Notes under the pieces: generated by a model
What the model saw: only the letters and a program-made list of their open reading frames with translations
Told to the model about the DNA's origin: nothing
The model's database searches: none
Source of the DNA: an uncultured Myxococcales bacterium
Lineage (GTDB): Bacteria; Myxococcota_A; UBA9042; DTJE01
Assembly (NCBI GenBank): GCA_937975765.1
Contig: CALJUR010000033.1
Location: 7,521-71,520, forward strand
Direction of reading: 5' to 3'
DNA: 64,000 bases
Shown here: piece after piece, positions 25,834-34,436 of the stretch
Position numbering within the stretch: position 1 is the stretch's first letter
Layout of the letters: each line of letters opens with the position of its first letter
Made by a program: the position numbers and the translations under genes

Positions 25834-26059
25834 CGCGAAGCCTCCTGACGACGTCCTCCCCGTCCTCCCCGGTACCGATTCCCTTCGTTGCCGCCAGCAG
25901 CCGGTCGAAGGACCGTTCGCGATCCTCCTGTTCCCGCCAGCGATGGATGGCCCGGCGCAGCACCTCGGCCATCGACACGCCCTCGCGCCTGGCCACCCGC
26001 TGCAGCCAGCGGCGGTCGTCATCGGAGATCGTCAGGATCGTGCGCGGCATCGGGTTCAC
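25808..26059 (-). CDS. vapB: Ribbon-helix-helix antitoxin (VapB-like)
   Basis: 83 residues from a GTG with GGAG nine bases upstream; an ATG three codons later (26050) is an alternative. The N-terminus RTILTISDDDRRWLQRVARREGVSMAEVLRRAIHRW fits a CopG-type ribbon-helix-helix DNA-binding domain. The charged C-terminal tail would wrap the toxin. The operator-like inverted repeat immediately upstream supports autoregulation by the toxin-antitoxin complex. Confidence 0.8.
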   Translation of the reverse strand: MNPMPRTILTISDDDRRWLQRVARREGVSMAEVLRRAIHRWREQEDRERSFDRLLAATKGIGTGEDGEDVVRRLRDEWDGRSG

Positions 26060-26061
26060 CA

Positions 26062-26088
26062 GATATCACTCCATGTATGGATGATATC
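26062..26088 (-). promoter_or_regulatory. Inverted repeat, likely VapBC operator
   Basis: GATATCACTCCAT (26062-26074) and ATGGATGATATC (26077-26088) form a near-perfect dyad with one extra base in the left arm and a 2-bp centre. It abuts the antitoxin start codon and is strikingly A/T-rich for this DNA. Confidence 0.65.
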
Positions 26089-26154
26089 ACCAAGGTCCAC
26101 ATAGGAGCATCGGGGGAAGCGGCCGGTTGTTTCAGCCCGGGATGCCGGACGGCC

Positions 26155-26946
26155 TCACCGGGCCCCGGCGAGGGGCAGGGCGCGCGAGTGCGGCGGGGTG
26201 CGGCAGGTCGCGGCGTCGGGGTGCTGCAGGGAGTCCCGCAGGCGCAGCATGGCGGCGCGCACGTCGGAGGCCAGGGCGTCGCGGTCGGCCAGGGTATAGA
26301 GGGACGCGTCGATGGGGTGCCCGACGGCCACGCGGATCCGGTGAGGGCGGATCCGGAAGCCGTCGGGCGGGAGGATGCGATCGGCGCCGACCGCGACCAC
26401 CGGAACGATCGGGACGCCGGCCTGGATGGCCAGCACGAAGGCGCCCTTCTTCAGCGGCAGCAGGCGGCCGTCGCGCGAGCGGGTGCCTTCCGGGAACACG
26501 AAGAGGCTTTCGCCGCGGCGCAGGCTGTCGGCGGCGCCGTCCAGGCTGCGAACGGCCTGCGCGTGGTCGGCGCGGTCGATGAAGACCATGCCGGTGGCCC
26601 GCAGGTACCAGCCCAGGAAGGGGACGCCGCGCAGGCTGGACTTGGCGACGAAGCGGAGGTTCGCGGGCAGGCAGGTCATGGCCAGCGGGATGTCCAGCAG
26701 GCTCCGGTGGTTCATCACGTAGATGGCGGGGCGGCGCGGGTCGGCCTGCGGGCCGCGGCGGCGTACCGTGACGCGCGCGCCGGTGGCGGCAACCAGGGCC
26801 GGGGCCCAGCAGGTGCGGGACATCGCGACGGGCAGCTCGCGGTCGAACAGGCGCACGACCAGCGCGGCCGAGATGCAGATCACGCTCCACGCCGCCAGGA
26901 AGGCAGCCTGCGCGAGGTTGACGAGACCCCACAGGACTTCCTGCAT
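26155..26946 (-). CDS. plsC: 1-acyl-glycerol-3-phosphate acyltransferase (PlsC family)
   Basis: 263 residues. N-terminal hydrophobic segment (about 10-32), then the catalytic NHRSLLD motif (79-85, the HX4D box), the VFIDR segment, and FPEGTRS (151-157), the glycerol-phosphate binding motif. Transfers an acyl chain to the sn-2 position of lysophosphatidate at the inner membrane, making phosphatidic acid. GGAGG lies nine bases before the ATG. The sequence cannot separate PlsC proper from other lyso-lipid acyltransferases of the family. It is divergent from the tRNA genes. Confidence 0.88.
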   Translation of the reverse strand: MQEVLWGLVNLAQAAFLAAWSVICISAALVVRLFDRELPVAMSRTCWAPALVAATGARVTVRRRGPQADPRRPAIYVMNHRSLLDIPLAMTCLPANLRFVAKSSLRGVPFLGWYLRATGMVFIDRADHAQAVRSLDGAADSLRRGESLFVFPEGTRSRDGRLLPLKKGAFVLAIQAGVPIVPVVAVGADRILPPDGFRIRPHRIRVAVGHPIDASLYTLADRDALASDVRAAMLRLRDSLQHPDAATCRTPPHSRALPLAGAR

Positions 26947-27094
26947 GCCGTTCGACCTCCGCCCGCGCCGGGCTGGTACCGGGGACCGGAAATCGGGTTA
27001 GCAAGGTCCGGGCCGGGAGGGGCGGACAGCGGGAGATGCCGTGCGGCCGGGGGCGTGGGCCGTTCCTGGCCGGGCGTCGGGCCGTTCGGGCGTT

Positions 27095-27166
27095 CGGAAC
27101 CGCACGTCCTCCCGGGGCGGGCCGATCGGAACCGCACGCCACGGGTTGACTGTCCGCGGGTTGACT
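27095..27166 (+). repeat. Two pairs of short direct repeats upstream of the tRNA promoter
   Basis: CGGAACCGCACG occurs at 27095-27106 and 27127-27138. CGGGTTGACT occurs at 27142-27151 and 27157-27166, the second abutting the -35 box. Their spacing (32 and 15 bp) could place regulator or polymerase contacts, but no regulator is known. Confidence 0.4.
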
Positions 27167-27195
27167 TGACAATCCTCCATCCCCTGGAGTAGTTT
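27166..27195 (+). promoter_or_regulatory. Sigma-70-type promoter of the tRNA pair
   Basis: TTGACA (27166-27171), 18-bp spacer, TAGTTT (27190-27195), 20 bp upstream of the tRNA-Lys 5' end. Confidence 0.65.
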
Positions 27196-27215
27196 GCCCC
27201 GCGTTTCCTTGAACC

Positions 27216-27288
27216 GGGCCCATAGCTCAGCCGGTAGAGCAGCGGCCTTTTAAGCCGTTGGTCGCGAGTTCGAATCTCGCTGGGCTCA
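27216..27288 (+). tRNA. tRNA-Lys (TTT)
   Basis: Full cloverleaf: acceptor GGGCCCA/TGGGCTC with one G-U pair, D arm GCTC...GAGC, anticodon stem GCGGC/GCCGT with loop CTTTTAA, T arm with GTTCGAATC. Discriminator A. CCA is not encoded. Confidence 0.95.
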
Positions 27289-27297
27289 TTGATGCTT

Positions 27298-27375
27298 GAC
27301 CCCATCGTCTAGCCAGGCCAAGGACACGGGCCTTTCACGCCCGCGACACGGGTTCGAATCCCGTTGGGGTCGCCA
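27298..27375 (+). tRNA. tRNA-Glu (TTC), CCA encoded
   Basis: Acceptor GACCCCA/TGGGGTC, anticodon loop CTTTCAC giving TTC, T arm CGGGTTCGAATCCCG. Discriminator G at 27372, then genomic CCA (27373-27375). It lies nine bases after tRNA-Lys, so the two are likely one transcript. Confidence 0.95.
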
Positions 27376-27442
27376 GTCGAGTTCTCTGCATCCGATGGCC
27401 GGGAACGGGGTGTCGCCGGCCGTGGGTTGGCGGATGCGCCGA

Positions 27443-28690
27443 CTACGGTTGCGGGGCCTGCCAGCGCTGGAGGAGGTCGACGACCTCGGGCGGCAGGGTC
27501 TTGCGGTGCGAGGCCAGGGTGTCCCGGACCAGGCGGAGGGTCTTCCCGCCCTCCCAGGACTCGATCAACGCGTCGTCCCACGCCACGCCCTTCCGGCAGA
27601 TCTGCAGGCCGGCGCTCTTCCGGACGCCATCGGCAATCCAGATCGCCGCGCCCACCAGGCATCCGTCCGCCTTGCCGGCGGGAAAGAACGACAGGACATC
27701 CGGCTTGGAGGGGTCGCGGAGGAAGACGATGCCCTCCGCCGCAACCGCCTGGCTGGTCGCGGACTTGGCGACATCCCCCCTTGTCCAGCGGGTGACGACC
27801 TGGTATCCGGCCGTGGGCTGGCGGGTCCACTGGCACTCGCCCAGCAGCCTGGAAACGGACGTTTCGGCCCGCCAGTATTGGGTCCACAACCAGTCGCCAC
27901 CGAGGTCATCCCCGGCCTTCGGCACCGGGCGGCCGGCGAACAGGGGGGGCTGCGGCGGCATGGGACGGTCCTCGGCACGACCCGACCCCTGCACGTTGTC
28001 GTAGTACCGGAACCCGTTGTCCGGCCAGGCCAGTTCGCTGACCAGCCACCGATCGCCCAGTTTCTGGACCCGGACGTCCAGCGAGGCTTCCCGGATCCCC
28101 TTCTGGACGTATTGCAGCGCGAACCCGCTCTTCGTGCGGTTCCTGGCGAAGAACGGGTTCGCGGCCGTCAGGATCCCGGAGTCGGGGAAGAACGCGGGGC
28201 CGACGGCGGACATCCCGCCTCCGGAGGACGACCGCGTCTTCAGCCCGGTGACATGGATCGGGCAGTTGCCTTGCGGCAGCGTCACCTTCACCAGGACCCG
28301 CCCCTTCTTCTTCTCGTCGTCGGAAAACACCCATTCCTGGACGTCGAACGCGGCACCCGGGGGGAGCAACAGTCTCGCCGCTTCCAGCGCCCTTTTCTCG
28401 GAGGTGCCATGGCAATCGATCTCGCCGGACGTCCCGGGGCAGATCGAGGGGTTGCCCTGGAAGCGCTTCGCATACGCGTTCTTCCGTTCGGCCTGCTCGC
28501 TGGCGAACTTGCCGCGCGCGTGGAACTGCTCGACGTAGTCCAGTTCGTACGTGGCGGCGGCATCCCCCCGCTGCACCGCCTCCAGGAACGCCTTCGCCGC
28601 GGCATCCGGTCCGGGGGCGTCCTCCGCGTGGACAGGCATTGCGACCAGAAGCGAGGCCAGCCCGAACGACCCGAGGATCCAGGTCTTCAT
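27443..28690 (-). CDS. Secreted/periplasmic protein of unknown function
   Basis: 415 residues. A type I signal peptide (MKTWILGSFGLASLLVAMPVHA, cleavage after AMPVHA) has no lipobox. The start of the mature protein (DAAAKAFLEAVQRGDAAATYELD) looks like a helical domain of the kind seen in DUF4878/NTF2-like secreted proteins, followed by beta-rich sequence with scattered Cys. RBS AAGGGGGGAAC precedes the ATG at 28690. It converges on the tRNA pair. I recognise no catalytic motif. An upstream in-frame extension (to 28780) lacks a signal peptide at its N-terminus. Confidence 0.75.
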   Translation of the reverse strand: MKTWILGSFGLASLLVAMPVHAEDAPGPDAAAKAFLEAVQRGDAAATYELDYVEQFHARGKFASEQAERKNAYAKRFQGNPSICPGTSGEIDCHGTSEKRALEAARLLLPPGAAFDVQEWVFSDDEKKKGRVLVKVTLPQGNCPIHVTGLKTRSSSGGGMSAVGPAFFPDSGILTAANPFFARNRTKSGFALQYVQKGIREASLDVRVQKLGDRWLVSELAWPDNGFRYYDNVQGSGRAEDRPMPPQPPLFAGRPVPKAGDDLGGDWLWTQYWRAETSVSRLLGECQWTRQPTAGYQVVTRWTRGDVAKSATSQAVAAEGIVFLRDPSKPDVLSFFPAGKADGCLVGAAIWIADGVRKSAGLQICRKGVAWDDALIESWEGGKTLRLVRDTLASHRKTLPPEVVDLLQRWQAPQP

Positions 28691-28860
28691 GTTCCCCCCT
28701 TCAGGATGTGGACACCGAGCCGGTATCCGGGTTTCGAATCGGGAGTGCGGAACCGAGTATTGGCCAGCATGCACCGCCATGTCAACGCGACAAGAGAGGC
28801 AATCCGTTGCCCGACCCCGGCGCCTGGCCTATCCTGGCATTGCGACGACGGGGAGGGGCG

Positions 28861-30051
28861 ATGCGACGGCACAAGGTGTACCTGGTCCCCGGCTTCCTGG
28901 GCTTCTCCCACCTTGGCGAGTTCTCGTACTTCCGCGGCGTGTCCGACCGGATCCGGGACGGGATGGCGCGGCGGGGGGTGCAGGCGGACATCATTTCCTG
29001 CGACACCGAGCCGACGGGGTCGATCCGGCGCCGCGCCGACCACCTGCTGGCCTGCGTGCTGGAGTCGGGAGGGCTGCAGGCCGAGGCGATCCACCTGGTG
29101 GGCCACTCCACGGGGGGGCTGGACGCGCGCCTGCTGGCCACGCCCGGCGTCCAGTTGCGTCCCGGCGACGACGAGGACCGGGTCGCCCGCCGGCTGAGGA
29201 CCGTGGTCACCGTCACGACCCCGCACCGGGGATCGCCGGTCGCGAACTACATGCTGACGGTGCAGGGGCGGAAGGTCCTGGAGATCCTGACCATCCTGGC
29301 CACGACGACCCATTCGCGTTACGCGGCCTGGCTGGCGGCCGGCGTGCTGGGCGCCGCGGCGCGCGCGGGGGACCTGGCCGGGTGGAGGGGCGGCTTCCTG
29401 GACGCGCTGTCGCGCGGCCTGCTGGAGCGGCTGTCACCCGACCGGAAGGACCCGGTCTGGAAGTACCTGTCCCGGGTGGCGGAGGACCAGGGCGCCGTGG
29501 TGCAGTTGACGCCCGAGTCGATGGACGTGTTCAACGCGGCGGTCGTCGACCGGCCCGGTGTCGCCTACGGTTGCGTGGTGGCGGCGGCACCCCCGCCGCC
29601 GACCGGGTACACCTGGCGGGATGCCCTGGACTTCGAGCGCCTGGCGCTGGGGTCGCTGTTCGTGCTGCTGCACACCCTGGCGGGACGCGAGCACGGCCAC
29701 TATCCCTGCCCGCAGCCGGACCCGCGCGTGGTGTCGCGCCTGCAGGCCGACCTGGGCTTCCCCGTGGGCCCGGGGACCAGCGACGGCCTGGCGCCCCTGT
29801 TCAGCCAGTTGCAGGGGCGGGTGCTGGCGGCGGTCCGGGCCGACCACCTGGACATCGTGGGCCAGTTCCAGGACCCGGGCGGGGGTGCCCTGCGGGACTG
29901 GCTGCCCTCGGGCGCGCGCTTCGATCGGGAGGCCTTCGACCGCGTGTGGGACCGGGTGGCCGCGTTCCTGGTGGAGGGGCACGCCACGTGGGCCCTGCGG
30001 GACGGGCCGCGGAACGACCCCCCGGACGATGCCGACGACGAGGAGGGGTAG
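28861..30051 (+). CDS. Lipase/PGAP1-like alpha/beta hydrolase
   Basis: 396 residues. The N-terminal VYLVPGFLGF is the oxyanion-region strand of lipase-fold proteins. The nucleophile elbow is LVGHSTGG (Ser83). TTPHRGSPVANY matches the second lipase block. A late DHLDIVGQF supplies a plausible His. The C-terminus is acidic. Starts at ATG 28861 with GGGGAGG upstream; no signal peptide, so cytoplasmic unless exported otherwise. It shares domain class with the propeller-hydrolase at 47377, which has Cys in place of this Ser. Confidence 0.85.
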   Translation: MRRHKVYLVPGFLGFSHLGEFSYFRGVSDRIRDGMARRGVQADIISCDTEPTGSIRRRADHLLACVLESGGLQAEAIHLVGHSTGGLDARLLATPGVQLRPGDDEDRVARRLRTVVTVTTPHRGSPVANYMLTVQGRKVLEILTILATTTHSRYAAWLAAGVLGAAARAGDLAGWRGGFLDALSRGLLERLSPDRKDPVWKYLSRVAEDQGAVVQLTPESMDVFNAAVVDRPGVAYGCVVAAAPPPPTGYTWRDALDFERLALGSLFVLLHTLAGREHGHYPCPQPDPRVVSRLQADLGFPVGPGTSDGLAPLFSQLQGRVLAAVRADHLDIVGQFQDPGGGALRDWLPSGARFDREAFDRVWDRVAAFLVEGHATWALRDGPRNDPPDDADDEEG

Positions 30052-30058
30052 CGTCCGT

Positions 30059-30077
30059 GCCGGCCTGCCGCGCCGGC
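30059..30077. terminator. Hairpin between convergent hydrolase genes
   Basis: GCCGGC at 30059-30064 and 30072-30077 with a 7-nt loop, eight bases after the stop codon. No T tract. Confidence 0.25.
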
Positions 30078-30114
30078 GCCTGACAAGGGGGAATCCGCGT
30101 GCCCCGGGGGCATA

Positions 30115-31551
30115 TCACGGCGGCACGCCGGGCTGGAAGGTCCACTGCAGGGCGGGCTGGTGGACGACAACCCATGCGGGGTCCAGCCAGGCGGCGTAGG
30201 CGGGCAGGCCCTCGACGTACCGTTTCAGCCAGGAAACCGCGACGCCGTTCATGATGGCGAAGGTCTGGTCGTCCTCCAGCATGCCTTCGACGCCGCAGTA
30301 GTCCTTCAGGGCCTGGTCGGACAGCGGGATGTCGCAGACGTTGGTGTAGGACATGTGGCTGGCGGACTGGACGATCCCCTCGCCCTTGGGGGTCGGCAGG
30401 CCCAGGAAGATGGGGTGTGTCTCGATCTCGACGGGGCAGGTCGGGTCCAACGTGCCGCCGAAGACCGCGACGGGGACGGTCACGGTGTGCAGGCCCGTCG
30501 GCCCGAAGGCCGAGGAACCGCCCGGCGCCAGCGCCACGGCCGCCTTCAGGCCGGGCAGCGGGTCGGAGCGGATGCACTGGCCGGCGGGCCAGTAGCCGAC
30601 GTAGTCGCAGAAGATGTCGGCGGGGGTCCCGGCGGCGCAGGCGGCCTGCGCCCCGGAGACGTCGACCTGGCCGCCAGCGACCATCAGAGCGGTGTAGCCC
30701 CCGAAGGAGTGCCCCGTGACGGCCACCCGGGTCGTGTCCACCATCCCCGACAGGAAGCCCGAGGAAAGGCGCGACTGCGCGATCACCTGCTCGGACGCGA
30801 ACGCGACGTCGCGCGGCCGGTCCAGCGCGACCTGGGCGACCTTCTTGTCGTCCGAGAAGAAGTCGGTCAGCGTGTTGCCGGCGTGGTCCATCGCCGCCAC
30901 GACGTAGCCGTGGCTGGCCAGGTGCTCGGTGAAGCCGATGGACTGCACCGCCGTGCCGCGGAAGCCGTGCGAGAACAGGACCAGCGGGTAGGGGGCACCG
31001 GAGGGGTCCTTCGACGCTTGCGCGTAGGCCCTGCCGGTGATCAGCGCCAGGTACACGGCGTGCTTCTGCCCGCCGGGGATGGCGGGGTACCAGACCGTCG
31101 TCGCCACCAATCGCATCCGGTCCCAGTCGAAGAACTGGAAGGAGGTCATGCCGACCTCGTAGGGGCCCCAGGCGAAAGGGTCCGGGACGAGCGGGTGCGA
31201 GGTTTCCTCGGGGGCGGGGTCTCCGGGGGGGTCGGTGGCGACGGCCTCGCCGGGCGCGTCGTCGGCAGGGTCGGGCGCCGGGTCCGCAGAGACCGGGTCC
31301 GCAAGGGCCGGGTCGATCGCGGTGTCGGGCGCGGCCTCGGGAGGCAGATCCGGCGCGGCGTCCGCGACGGCGTCGGGCGCCTCGTCGGTCCCGCGATCGG
31401 CGGCCGGCGCGTCGTCTGGGGGAGCGGTCTCGGCGGTCGCGGCGTCGTCCGGGAGACCCGCCGGGTCGGTCCCGGGGACGCTGCCCCCGCCTTCGCACGC
31501 CAGGGCCAGGAGGGACGCGGCCACCGCCGGCAGCAGCAGGTCGATTCGCAT
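30115..31551 (-). CDS. Lipoprotein esterase (PAF-acetylhydrolase/dienelactone-hydrolase-like)
   Basis: 478 residues. Lipobox LALAC, then about 100 residues of Asp/Pro/Ala-rich stalk (DPAGLPDD, APDTAIDPALADP). The catalytic domain has LVLFSHGFRGTAVQ (oxyanion region), VAVTGHSFGG with the Ser at about residue 283, and PVAVFGGTLDPTCP carrying a probable Asp; a His lies in SASHMSYTN. The fold matches secreted platelet-activating-factor acetylhydrolase-type esterases. The domain should reach outward from the membrane on the stalk. GAGGTG precedes the ATG. Confidence 0.85.
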   Translation of the reverse strand: MRIDLLLPAVAASLLALACEGGGSVPGTDPAGLPDDAATAETAPPDDAPAADRGTDEAPDAVADAAPDLPPEAAPDTAIDPALADPVSADPAPDPADDAPGEAVATDPPGDPAPEETSHPLVPDPFAWGPYEVGMTSFQFFDWDRMRLVATTVWYPAIPGGQKHAVYLALITGRAYAQASKDPSGAPYPLVLFSHGFRGTAVQSIGFTEHLASHGYVVAAMDHAGNTLTDFFSDDKKVAQVALDRPRDVAFASEQVIAQSRLSSGFLSGMVDTTRVAVTGHSFGGYTALMVAGGQVDVSGAQAACAAGTPADIFCDYVGYWPAGQCIRSDPLPGLKAAVALAPGGSSAFGPTGLHTVTVPVAVFGGTLDPTCPVEIETHPIFLGLPTPKGEGIVQSASHMSYTNVCDIPLSDQALKDYCGVEGMLEDDQTFAIMNGVAVSWLKRYVEGLPAYAAWLDPAWVVVHQPALQWTFQPGVPP

Positions 31552-31573
31552 GGCGACACCTCGGGTTGACAGG

Positions 31574-31579
31574 ATTCTA
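31574..31579 (-). promoter_or_regulatory. Candidate -10 box TAGAAT for the esterase lipoprotein
   Basis: TAGAAT on the minus strand, 22 bp upstream of the ATG at 31551. No clear -35 box. Confidence 0.35.
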
Positions 31580-31607
31580 CCACCCGGCGGGCGATGCGGC
31601 CGGGCGG

Positions 31608-33221
31608 TCACTGCCACCACGCCCTGTCGTTGCAGGTCATCGGGTTGACGCAGACCCAGCAGTTCTTCTGGACCGCCAGCACCCGGCCGGCCTCGCAGGT
31701 GGGGGTCTCGTCGACGGGGCAGGTCATCGCGGTGCCGTCGTCGCAGGTGCAGGTGGAGGCGTAGACGCAGTGCTGGCAGCCCTGGAAGGCGGCCATCACC
31801 TTGTCCTCGTCGCAGGGGGGCGGCAGCGCGCGGCAGACGATGGGGGTGCCGTCGCTGCACGTGCGGTCGTAGGGGAACACGCAGTCGGCCAGCGCCTCGT
31901 CCACCGGGATCTCCAGCGGTTCGGACAGCCCGGTGCCGCCGTCCTCCGCGGTGGCCCGCACCCGGATCAGGATCGTGTCCCCGGGCTTGGGTGGCCCTTC
32001 GAAGTAGTAACTGCCCAGCAGCATGTCCCAGGAGTGCTCCGTCACGTAGCCCTCCTCCATCAGCATGTAGCCCTCGTGGCCGGTGAAGGCGTTCACGGCC
32101 TGCGCGATCTGCGTCTTCGCGGGCAGCGACGTGTGCCACTGCAGCGGCAGCACGTAGGCGGTGAAGGCGGGGTGCGCGTCCCCGGGCCGGCACTGGCCCT
32201 CTCCGGTGGCCTGCAGTGCCACGTCGATCTCCCAGGAATGGCACAGCCCCATCTGATCCTGCATGCACGCTCCGCACGTCGGGCACAGGTCGATGCAGCC
32301 GCACCCGTAGGCGTCCTGGCACCATCCGCCGGTGCAGTCGAAGTCCTGCCAGCAGCAGGCGGCGCCGCCTTCGCAACCGGGTCCGAGGTGCGCGCCGACG
32401 CAGCGGCCGGGCAGGTGGTCCAGGGCGTCGGCGAACCGGCACTCGGTGTCGTCGGGGCAGTCGGCGTCGCTGTTGCAGCAGCCCGGCGGCAGCGGCAGGC
32501 AGGTGCCGGGACCGGGGTCGATGTCGCACAGCGCGCCGCACCGGCAGGATGCGACGCCGACGCAATCCTGGGTGCCGTAGCAGTCGGAGTCGCGCCAGCA
32601 GCGGCCGGGCGCCGCGGCGGGCTGGCACAGGCCGCCCTTCGCGCAGACTTCGCCGAACGGGCAGTCCCAGTCCGTGTCGCAGCAGCCCGGGATGTCCTCC
32701 ACGCAGTAGCCGGGGATGTCGCAGCCGTCGCCTTCTTCCGCGTCGCAGGGGCAGGGGTTCGCGCCGACGCAGGTGCGCCCGGGCCCGCAGTCGTGACCGC
32801 TCCAGCACGCGCCCTCGCCGGGGCGCGGCTTGCAGGCGCCCATCCCGCCGTCGATCGCGACGCACTCCCACCCCGCGGGGCACATGGAGTCGTACATGCA
32901 GCAGGTCTGTTCCGGGATGTCGAAGGCCTCGGGCGAGACGTCGGACGGGGCGTCGGCGGGGACGTCCTGGACGGCGTCGGTCGGGTCGGGGGCGGGGTCC
33001 GACGGCAGGTCCACCGGGGCCGGGTCCGAGATCGCCTCGGGCTGGCCGGGGTCCGCCAGGTCGTTCGCCCCTTCGGGCAGGTCCAGGCCCGGGTCGGCCG
33101 CCTCGGCCCCGGGGTCCGCGTGGTCCCGGGCGTCGGCGTCGCGCCAGGCTTCCGCGTCGAAGCACCCGGCCACCGCGATCGACACGAGGAGCGCCCCCAG
33201 GCACTTGGAGATGCCGGCCAT
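31608..33221 (-). CDS. Cys-rich repeat lipoprotein
   Basis: 537 residues. Lipobox VAGC, then a stalk rich in Asp, Pro, Ala (DPAPVDLPSDPAPDPTDA) to about residue 105. Next are six to seven Cys-rich units of the form CCxxDxDCPxGxxC ... CxxG (for example CCDTDWDCPFGEVC, CCNSDADCPDDTEC, CCWQDFDC), each perhaps a small disulfide knot. The C-terminal third has further CxDGTxxxC modules. Function unknown; probably an extracellular adhesion or binding surface. It lies 56 bp upstream of the esterase lipoprotein on the same strand. Confidence 0.8.
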   Translation of the reverse strand: MAGISKCLGALLVSIAVAGCFDAEAWRDADARDHADPGAEAADPGLDLPEGANDLADPGQPEAISDPAPVDLPSDPAPDPTDAVQDVPADAPSDVSPEAFDIPEQTCCMYDSMCPAGWECVAIDGGMGACKPRPGEGACWSGHDCGPGRTCVGANPCPCDAEEGDGCDIPGYCVEDIPGCCDTDWDCPFGEVCAKGGLCQPAAAPGRCWRDSDCYGTQDCVGVASCRCGALCDIDPGPGTCLPLPPGCCNSDADCPDDTECRFADALDHLPGRCVGAHLGPGCEGGAACCWQDFDCTGGWCQDAYGCGCIDLCPTCGACMQDQMGLCHSWEIDVALQATGEGQCRPGDAHPAFTAYVLPLQWHTSLPAKTQIAQAVNAFTGHEGYMLMEEGYVTEHSWDMLLGSYYFEGPPKPGDTILIRVRATAEDGGTGLSEPLEIPVDEALADCVFPYDRTCSDGTPIVCRALPPPCDEDKVMAAFQGCQHCVYASTCTCDDGTAMTCPVDETPTCEAGRVLAVQKNCWVCVNPMTCNDRAWWQ

Positions 33222-33421
33222 GTCGTCCTCCGTCGCCGTTCCTTTCGACGAGTACTGTACGACATTATGGGCGGATGTTGCCGCGGAATCCCGCGGGGGA
33301 ACCCGGTCCCCGGGGAGGGACGGCCTGCCGGGATAGGCGCCCCTTTCTTCCGCCCCCGTGTAATCCTTCGTGCATGCGGTATCGTCTAACCGGTCGGAGC
33401 GCCCTGGACGGGAGCCGGAGG

Positions 33422-34003
33422 ATGGCCCGGGACACGAGCCCCGCGATCGGGATCGACGCGATGACGGAAACCGGGCTGGACGCGGCGGCGTTCGACGGGC
33501 TGGTGCGCGGGCACCAGAAGCGGTTGTACCGGCTGCTGCTGGCGATGACCCGGGACCCGGACGAGGCCGACCAGTTGACCCAGGAGACCTTCGTGCGGGC
33601 GTTCCGGCACCGCGACGCCTTCCGGGGCGAGGCGGCCGCCGGGACCTGGCTGACGCGGATCGCGATCAACCTGGTGCGGGACCGGTCGCGCAGCGGGGCC
33701 TGGCGGTTCTGGCGGACGCTGTTCCGGCGGGACGGCGAGGCGGCGGTCGAGGCCGAGCAGGTCCCCGACGGAGCGCCGGACCCGGAACGGCAGGTGCTGG
33801 CGCGGCGGGACGCGGAGGCGGTCGGCCGCGCCGTGCTGCGGCTGCCGGTGCGGCAGCGGGCGGCGTTCACGCTGCGGTACGTCGAGGAGATGACGCTCGA
33901 GGAGATCGCCGCGTCGATGGGCTGCGAGGTGGGAACGGTGAAGGCCCACCTGGCCCGGGCGACGGCGGCGGTCCGTCGGGAGGTGGGCCATGAGCGGCCG
34001 TGA
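33422..34003 (+). CDS. ECF-type RNA polymerase sigma factor
   Basis: 193 residues. Region 2: FDGLVRGHQKRLYRLLLAMTRDPDEADQLTQETFVRAFR and WLTRIAINLVRDRSR. Region 4: LRLPVRQRAAFTLRYVEEMTLEEIAASMGCEVGTVKAHLARAT. These are typical of extracytoplasmic-function sigma factors. Start taken at ATG 33422 because GGGAG lies seven bases upstream; ATGs at 33374 and 33464 are possible. The stop codon overlaps the downstream membrane-protein gene by 14 nt. Its regulon is unknown, though the operon suggests an envelope stress circuit. Confidence 0.9.
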   Translation: MARDTSPAIGIDAMTETGLDAAAFDGLVRGHQKRLYRLLLAMTRDPDEADQLTQETFVRAFRHRDAFRGEAAAGTWLTRIAINLVRDRSRSGAWRFWRTLFRRDGEAAVEAEQVPDGAPDPERQVLARRDAEAVGRAVLRLPVRQRAAFTLRYVEEMTLEEIAASMGCEVGTVKAHLARATAAVRREVGHERP

Positions 34004-34385
34004 CGGGGGTGCGGAGGCGACGCGGGGCCTGCGGGACTGGGTGGACGAGGTTCGAGGGACGGCCCTGCGTGACGAGGCGTTCTGGACCCGGCAGCGGGCG
34101 GGGATCCGCGGGCGGCTGGACGTGCCCGGGACGCGCCGCTGGGCCTGGGCGCTGGCCCTGGGGGCGTCGGTGGCGACCGCGGCGGTCGCGATCGTGATGA
34201 CGGGGCGCGGCCCGTCCGGCCCGGTGACCCCCGGGGTGCCGGCCACGGTGGCGGTGGAGACCGCTTCCGATGACGACGACCAGCTGCTGGTGGAAGTGGA
34301 GATCGCGGTGATGCGGGAGGTTCCCCTGGCCTACGAGGCCGTGGATTTCCAGTGGAACGGGGCGCGCGACCCGGAAGCGGATTGA
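33990..34385 (+). CDS. Single-pass membrane protein, likely anti-sigma factor
   Basis: 131 residues. The N-terminal 48 residues are charged and cytoplasmic, followed by a transmembrane helix (about 49-66, WALALGASVATAAVAIVM) and a short periplasmic domain. No zinc-type HxxxCxxC motif is present. It overlaps the sigma gene by 14 nt and shares its direction, the usual position of a cognate anti-sigma factor. Assignment rests on position and topology, not motif. Confidence 0.6.
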   Translation: MSGRDGGAEATRGLRDWVDEVRGTALRDEAFWTRQRAGIRGRLDVPGTRRWAWALALGASVATAAVAIVMTGRGPSGPVTPGVPATVAVETASDDDDQLLVEVEIAVMREVPLAYEAVDFQWNGARDPEAD

Positions 34386-34436
34386 CACGGGCCCGGGGCC
34401 GGCTGAAAGGGTGCCAGGCGGAAACAGGAGGGTTCG

